The notes under the pieces were generated by a model that worked only from the letters and a program-made list of their open reading frames with translations, was not told the DNA's origin and did no database searches. The translations under genes and the position numbers were made by a program. Below are positions 13,244 through 17,720 of a stretch of 17,720 bases of DNA, one piece after another (position 1 is the first letter of the stretch; every line of letters starts with the position of its first letter). This DNA is from an uncultured Anaerolineaceae bacterium (GTDB taxonomy: Bacteria > Chloroflexota > Anaerolineae > Anaerolineales > Anaerolineaceae): the NCBI GenBank assembly GCA_937920255.1, contig CALDSL010000242.1:1-17720 (forward strand), in the 5' to 3' direction.

Positions 13244-15832
13244 TTACAGCAGGCTGGGTGGGTCGACCTGGATCTGCACGCCCTCGGACGGCAGCTCGCT
13301 GAGGTGCGCGCGGATCAAATCAGCCGGGTCGGGGCCGCGCACCACCACCTGCCAGCGGTACTGGCCGTTGTGCTTGCTGAAAAAGCACGGCACCGGGCCG
13401 ATCAGGTTGGTGGCGCTGAAGTTGTCTTCCTCAATCCGCTGTTGAAGCAGGGCGGCAGTGCTGCGCGCCGACTGCTCCACCGCGGCGGCATCCGGCCCGC
13501 GGAATTCCAGCCGGGTGAGGCGCGCGAATGGCGGATAGTTCATATCGCGCCGGTAGCGGATCTCCTGCTCGTAAAAACCGGCGTAATCGTGCTGCGCCGC
13601 GGCCTGAATGGCGTAATGTTCGGGCTGGAAGGTTTGCAGCACCACCCGCCCGCCCAGCAGGCTGCGCCCGGCGCGCCCGGCCACCTGGGTGAGCAGTTGG
13701 AAGGTGCGCTCCCCGGCGCGGTAATCGTCCAGGTTCAGGCCCACGTCGGCCAGAATCACGCCCACCAGGGTCACCAGAGGCAGGTCCAGCCCCTTGGCCA
13801 GCATTTGCGTGCCCACCAGAATATCGGCCTGGTGGTTCATAAAATGCGACAGCAGGATGTCGTGGGAGCCTTTTTCGCGCACGGTTTCGGCGTCCCAGCG
13901 CAGGGTGCGCGCGCTCGGGAAGGCGGCCTGCACCTCGCTCTCCACCTTTTCCGTGCCGGTGCCGTACTGGCGGATGTGCGCGCTGCCGCAGGCGGGGCAT
14001 TTCTTGGGCATTTGCCGACGGTAGCCGCAGGTGTGGCAGGTGAGCGCGTTGGCGCCGCCGTGCAGGTGCTGCACCAGCGGGCGGTCGCAGCGCGGGCAGC
14101 GCAGGCTGTTGCCGCAGTCGCGGCAGAACACATAGGTGGCCGTGCCGCGCCGGTTGAGGAACAGGATGGCCTGCTGCCCCGCCGTGAGTACGTTGGTGAT
14201 GGCGCTTTGCAGCGGGCGGCTGAAGATGGAGCGGTTGCCGGCCTTGAGCTCACGGCGCATGTCCACCACCTCCACCGCCGGCAGGTGAAACGAAGCCGCC
14301 TCCGCCTCCGTGTCCAGGTCGGGCAGCGCCGTCAGTCCGGTGCGATCGGCGTAGCTGCGCACCGCCTCGCGGTGGGCCAGGATGCGCAGCGGCAGGTCGA
14401 GGATGTTCCAGCCCTCGCGCCGCGCGCGGTACACCTGGCTGACGCCCGGCGTAGCCGAGCCGAGCAGCGCCACCGCGCCGGTCTGGCGCGCGTAGGCCAG
14501 CGCGGTTTCGATTGAGGAGTAATAGGGCTGGCCCTCGGTCTGGTAATACGATTCGTCGTGGCATTCGTCCAGCACAATCAGCCCGGGGTCTTTCAGTGGC
14601 ACAAACAACGCGCTGCGCGGTCCCACGATCACCGGCAGGTCACCGGCGCGGGCGCGCCGCCAGGTGTCATAGCGTTCGCCCGGGGAGAGTTTGGAATGGA
14701 TCAACCCCACCTGCCCGGGGAAGCGTGAGAGGAACCGGCGCACCGTCTGCGGGGTGAGCGCGATTTCCGGTACCAGCACAATCGCCTGCCGCCCGGCGCG
14801 CAAGGTCGCTTCGACGGCGCGCAGGTAGATTTCAGTCTTGCCCGAGCCGGTGACGCCGTGCAACAGGTACGGGGCGGGCGGGTGCCCGTCCGCGGCGGCG
14901 TCCACCCCGGCGCGGATCGATTCCCAGGCGTTGCTCTGGCCGGCGGTGAGGGTCGGGGGCACGGCGCTGGCCGGGGATAGTTCTCCCAGCGGGTCGCGCC
15001 AGATTTCGCTTTCGCCCAGCGTCAGCAGCCCGCCTTCCGCCATGCGGTTGATGTCGGCTGAATTGGCGCCGCTGGCGGCGTAGATCCACGGCAGGTTAAC
15101 CGGCAGCGGTTCATTGCGCAGGAATTCCAGCACGGCCATGCGGCGCGTATAGGCTGGCGTATCCGGCCGGCTGATGCTGCCCAGCTTTTCGGCGAATTGT
15201 TCCGGTGGGCAGGCCAGTTGCGCGGTGCGCACCATCTTGGGGCGAATGGCGGGCGGCGGCAGCACCGAGCGCGTGATCAGCAGCCCGCGGCGCACCAGCG
15301 CCTGGGCCGAGCCTTTCCATTCGATGTGCGCGAAGGCGACGTCCAACTGGCGGCCGCGCAGGCTGCCGCGCTCGCGCAGCGCCTGCATCAACCGCTCTTG
15401 AAAATCGGTCAGCGTGGTCAGCGCGGCGGCCGGCGGGTGCGGGTTGATTTCATACAGTGTGTCGGCCTGCTGCGACAGGCCCGGCGGCAGCATCAGGTCC
15501 AGGCAGGCCGCCAGTGGGGCCAGGCTTTCGCGCGCCATCCACTCGGCCAGCGCCAACTGGTTGGGCGTCACCACCGCCTGTGGGTCCAGCAGCGCGCTGA
15601 CTGCCCGCACCTGCAGCACCGACGCCTCGGCCATGCGCCGTAGCACGATGCCCTGCACCTGCGCCCGTCCAAACGGCACCACCACCAGGCTGCCCGCGGT
15701 GGTATCGTCCATCAACTCGGGCGGCAGGTGGTAATCGAAGACGCCCGAAACGCGCGGCACGTTCACGGCCACCTGAACGTAGGGCAGGAGGTTGGGTTGC
15801 ATGGCGGCAGCCGGTTGATCGGTCACGGTCAA
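13244..15832 (-). CDS. priA: Primosomal protein N' (replication restart helicase PriA)
   Basis: PriA recognises stalled forks and reloads the replicative helicase. The protein has 862 residues from the TTG at 15832. The N-terminal fork-binding domain contains VNVPRVSGVFDYHLP (23-37) and VPFGRAQVQGIV (52-63). Helicase core motifs are Walker A GVTGSGKT (326-333), motif II DECH (422-425), GSATP (458-462) and QVAGRAGR (716-723). A zinc-binding insert has all eight Cys: 570, 573, 579, 582, 599, 602, 612, 615. Two points depart from the usual form: motif II is DECH rather than DEEH, and the following SYKQ/PRYxxRD region reads SYYQ and PYYSSIE. The TTG overlaps the previous stop (TTGA) with AAGGA upstream; ATG 15802 is an alternative start without a ribosome site. 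Confidence 0.94.
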   Translation of the reverse strand: MTVTDQPAAAMQPNLLPYVQVAVNVPRVSGVFDYHLPPELMDDTTAGSLVVVPFGRAQVQGIVLRRMAEASVLQVRAVSALLDPQAVVTPNQLALAEWMARESLAPLAACLDLMLPPGLSQQADTLYEINPHPPAAALTTLTDFQERLMQALRERGSLRGRQLDVAFAHIEWKGSAQALVRRGLLITRSVLPPPAIRPKMVRTAQLACPPEQFAEKLGSISRPDTPAYTRRMAVLEFLRNEPLPVNLPWIYAASGANSADINRMAEGGLLTLGESEIWRDPLGELSPASAVPPTLTAGQSNAWESIRAGVDAAADGHPPAPYLLHGVTGSGKTEIYLRAVEATLRAGRQAIVLVPEIALTPQTVRRFLSRFPGQVGLIHSKLSPGERYDTWRRARAGDLPVIVGPRSALFVPLKDPGLIVLDECHDESYYQTEGQPYYSSIETALAYARQTGAVALLGSATPGVSQVYRARREGWNILDLPLRILAHREAVRSYADRTGLTALPDLDTEAEAASFHLPAVEVVDMRRELKAGNRSIFSRPLQSAITNVLTAGQQAILFLNRRGTATYVFCRDCGNSLRCPRCDRPLVQHLHGGANALTCHTCGYRRQMPKKCPACGSAHIRQYGTGTEKVESEVQAAFPSARTLRWDAETVREKGSHDILLSHFMNHQADILVGTQMLAKGLDLPLVTLVGVILADVGLNLDDYRAGERTFQLLTQVAGRAGRSLLGGRVVLQTFQPEHYAIQAAAQHDYAGFYEQEIRYRRDMNYPPFARLTRLEFRGPDAAAVEQSARSTAALLQQRIEEDNFSATNLIGPVPCFFSKHNGQYRWQVVVRGPDPADLIRAHLSELPSEGVQIQVDPPSLL

Positions 15833-17178
15833 TCGGTCCTTGAAAGGTGGCGCAGGGCAATGCGGTCGATCCGCAGGCGGTCCATGCTCTCCACGCGCAG
15901 GCTGACCTGGTTTTCCTCATCATCAACGCAGTCGCCAATTTTTGGGATGCGCCCCAGCTTGCCCAGAATATACCCGGCGATGGTGTCGTAATTCGGGTCC
16001 TCCAGGTGCAGCCCGAAATATTCGTTAATTTCTTCGATCAGCGCCAACCCGTCGACCAGCGCGCTCCCATCTGGCTGGGACTGGATTGGCGGCGCGTTGT
16101 CAAACGGCCCCTGCACGTCGCCAACAATTTCTTCCAGCACATCCTCGAGGGTCACCAGCCCGGCGGTTCCGCCGAATTCGTCCAGCACGATGGCGATATG
16201 CGTGCGGCGGCCCCGGAACTGGATCAGCAGGTCGTTGACCGAGATCGTCTCCGGCACAAACAGCGCTTCGCGCGCCAGGTGCCGGATGGTGCGCCCCGGA
16301 ACCGCTTCCTTCTTACCGTTGACCAGTTCCTGCATCTCAAATAACACATCGCGCAGGTGAACCACGCCAACAATATGGTCCAGGTCTTCCTCGTACATCG
16401 GCAGTTTGGTGACGCTGTGCTCCGCTGCCAGTTGGATCACATCTGCCAGGCTGGCGTCGGCGGGCGCGGCGATGACTTCGGTGCGTGGCACGGCGATCTG
16501 CCGCACCACCAGCTCGCCAAAGTCGATGATCGCGGAGAGCATATCCTGCTCTTCCTTCTCAATCACGCCGGTCACTTCCGGGCCGCTGACGATCTGGCGG
16601 AACTCTTCCAGCGAGAACATCGAGGCATGCGTGCTTTGGGGCGGGATTCCGGCCAGCCGCAGCACGCCGCGCGTGGCCGAGTCCAGCAGGTCGATAAACC
16701 ACTTGAATACCTTGCTGAAAATATTCATGATCGGCGCGGAAGCAATCGCGAACCGCTCCGGGCCGCGCAGCACCGCCACTTTGGGCACCTGCTCGCCCAG
16801 CACCACGTGAAAGCCGGTGACGATCACCAGCGAGATGACCAGCGGCAGGGCCGGGATGATGCTCTGCAGAATCGCGAGCTGCGGCGGCAGCGCGATGTCT
16901 TCAAAATAGGGTTCCAGCATGGCTTCGAAGGAATTTTCGCCCACCGCGCCCAGCGCCAGGCTGACGATGGTGATCCCAAGCTGGGACGCCGCGATCAGCC
17001 GGTCGCGCGCGGCGGGCTGGTCGATCCACGAGCGCACCAGCGCGGCGGCGCGGCTGTCGGCGTCGGCGCGGATATCCAGCCGCGCTCGGCGCGCGGACAC
17101 AACCGCGAACTCGACGCCCACAAAAAAGGCGTTCAGCGCGATGAGAAGAATGATGAAAACAACGTTGCCAAGGCTCAT
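15829..17178 (-). CDS. CNNM/CorC (hemolysin C-like) membrane protein with CBS domains
   Basis: The protein has 449 residues. The N-terminal DUF21/CNNM membrane domain (about 2-190) shows NAFFVGVEFAVVSARRARL (16-34), QLGITIVSLALGAVGE (66-81) and ASAPIM. Two CBS domains follow (about 231-285, VPRTEVIAAPADASL, and about 297-355, ending in DEFGGTAGLVTLEDVLEEIVGD). The CorC/HlyC domain closes the protein (about 368-446). Proteins of this family are linked to Mg/Co efflux or ion homeostasis; the old hemolysin name is misleading. CBS domains usually bind adenine nucleotides. The ATG overlaps the stop of the Memo-like gene by 4 bases (ATGA), and its own stop overlaps the priA start by 4. Which ion it handles cannot be read from sequence. 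Confidence 0.92.
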   Translation of the reverse strand: MSLGNVVFIILLIALNAFFVGVEFAVVSARRARLDIRADADSRAAALVRSWIDQPAARDRLIAASQLGITIVSLALGAVGENSFEAMLEPYFEDIALPPQLAILQSIIPALPLVISLVIVTGFHVVLGEQVPKVAVLRGPERFAIASAPIMNIFSKVFKWFIDLLDSATRGVLRLAGIPPQSTHASMFSLEEFRQIVSGPEVTGVIEKEEQDMLSAIIDFGELVVRQIAVPRTEVIAAPADASLADVIQLAAEHSVTKLPMYEEDLDHIVGVVHLRDVLFEMQELVNGKKEAVPGRTIRHLAREALFVPETISVNDLLIQFRGRRTHIAIVLDEFGGTAGLVTLEDVLEEIVGDVQGPFDNAPPIQSQPDGSALVDGLALIEEINEYFGLHLEDPNYDTIAGYILGKLGRIPKIGDCVDDEENQVSLRVESMDRLRIDRIALRHLSRTD

Positions 17179-17720
17179 GCGCGTTTCAAGACGGCGGCTG
17201 CTCCGTATCCGACCACCGATGTTGGGTCGCCAGTCTCATCAGCGGACGTGCTGTAATCCAGCACCACAACCGTATCCCCGCCCAGGTCACGCGCGGCCCA
17301 CAGCACCGCGCCGACCCCTGCCGCGCCGCAGGCATAGCCCATGCCGCTATGCTCGGCGGCCAGCACGCTTTCCGGCGCGAATGACTCGATCCGCGCGAGC
17401 ATCGCCCGGTCGAGCTGGTTGGCTACGACCTGCGAATAGAAATGCGATAGATCCGTGCTGGCCACCAGCAGCGCGCTGCGCCCGGCCAGCACCTTTGCCA
17501 GCGCGTGCCCGAGGGTTTCGGCCGCGGCTGTGTCCTGCGTGCGCAGCATCACCGGCAGCAGGCGGAACGGCGCGGCCAGCGCGCGCTGCAAAAACGGCAG
17601 CTCGATTTCGAGGGCATGTTCCTCGTCATACGCCACCGGGGTCAGCCCGGCGCCGCTCTCCGCCAGCGCCGCGTTCAACTGGCTGACGGCCTCGCGATCG
17701 ACCGGCACCTCGCCCAGCGG
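17175..17720 (-). CDS. amrB: Memo-like protein, AmmeMemoRadiSam system protein B (5' end outside window)
   Basis: The frame is open to the right edge, reading PLGEVPVDREAV, a typical internal Memo segment, so the start lies beyond the window; the GTG at 17708 is internal. About 181 residues remain. Memo features are EEHALEIELPFLQ (with the metal-site-like His), LLVASTDLSHFYS, GYACGAAGVGAVL (the conserved Cys) and VLDYSTSADETGDPTSVVGYGAAAV. The family has the fold of extradiol dioxygenase-type enzymes; bacterial and archaeal members often lie beside an AMMECR1 protein and a radical SAM protein, which here could only be outside the window. Its reaction is unknown. It is the first visible gene of an overlapping string with the CNNM/CorC gene and priA. 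Confidence 0.9.
   Translation of the reverse strand, partial: PLGEVPVDREAVSQLNAALAESGAGLTPVAYDEEHALEIELPFLQRALAAPFRLLPVMLRTQDTAAAETLGHALAKVLAGRSALLVASTDLSHFYSQVVANQLDRAMLARIESFAPESVLAAEHSGMGYACGAAGVGAVLWAARDLGGDTVVVLDYSTSADETGDPTSVVGYGAAAVLKRA

Noticed and set aside
13304..14515. Long open frame antisense to priA (403 codons), and a similar one at 16357-17256 antisense to the CNNM/CorC gene
   Set aside because: Low-complexity Ala/Gly/Gln/His composition, no motif, no ribosome site; the opposite strand holds complete recognised families.

Overview
The window looks like a chromosomal segment of a GC-rich bacterium, most likely a Chloroflexota of the Anaerolineae type. This placement is an inference. 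It rests on the gene complement (paired membrane-anchored VWA proteins, a SAM-I riboswitch on metK, a divergent PriA), the use of both Shine-Dalgarno and weak leaders, and several intergenic palindromic repeats. I could run no similarity search. Nothing in the window looks like a phage, plasmid, IS transposase, CRISPR array, tRNA or rRNA.

Layout. (1) 1-4755, plus strand: two membrane-anchored von Willebrand factor A proteins. The first is cut by the left edge. The second carries two VWA domains around a glutamine-amidotransferase-like domain. They are separated by a long imperfect inverted repeat. (2) 4761-4968: a roughly 208-bp non-coding stretch bounded by 16-bp perfect inverted repeats, filling the gap to the next, convergent gene. 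(3) 4981-7795, minus strand: metK, then rsmI and rsmE (two 16S rRNA methyltransferases). Between metK and rsmI lie a hairpin terminator and a perfect 54-bp palindrome. (4) 7796-8357: a divergent control region. On the minus strand it holds a sigma70-type promoter and a complete SAM-I riboswitch with terminator for metK. On the plus strand it holds an extended -10 promoter and a leader of about 200 nt for rho. (5) 8358-10717, plus strand: rho, overlapped by 4 nt by a membrane-anchored LysM/M23 endopeptidase gene and closed by a strong hairpin terminator. (6) 11001-12052, plus strand: two tandem BON-domain paralogues. (7) 12042-13170, minus strand: two tandem paralogues of an unrecognised small membrane protein, facing the BON pair. 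(8) 13244-17720, minus strand: amrB (Memo-like, cut by the right edge), a DUF21/CBS/CorC membrane protein and priA, linked by 4-nt stop/start overlaps.

How the genes work together. metK makes SAM, the methyl donor of the two rRNA methyltransferases downstream of it, and its transcription is predicted to stop when SAM is plentiful. Rho terminates transcription and is translationally linked to a cell-envelope peptidase. PriA restarts stalled replication. The face-to-face pairs of BON and membrane-protein paralogues (6 and 7) are the least explained part. No well-bounded defence or mobile system was found. The most unusual features are that double paralogue arrangement and the different palindromic repeats that occupy most of the gaps between genes.
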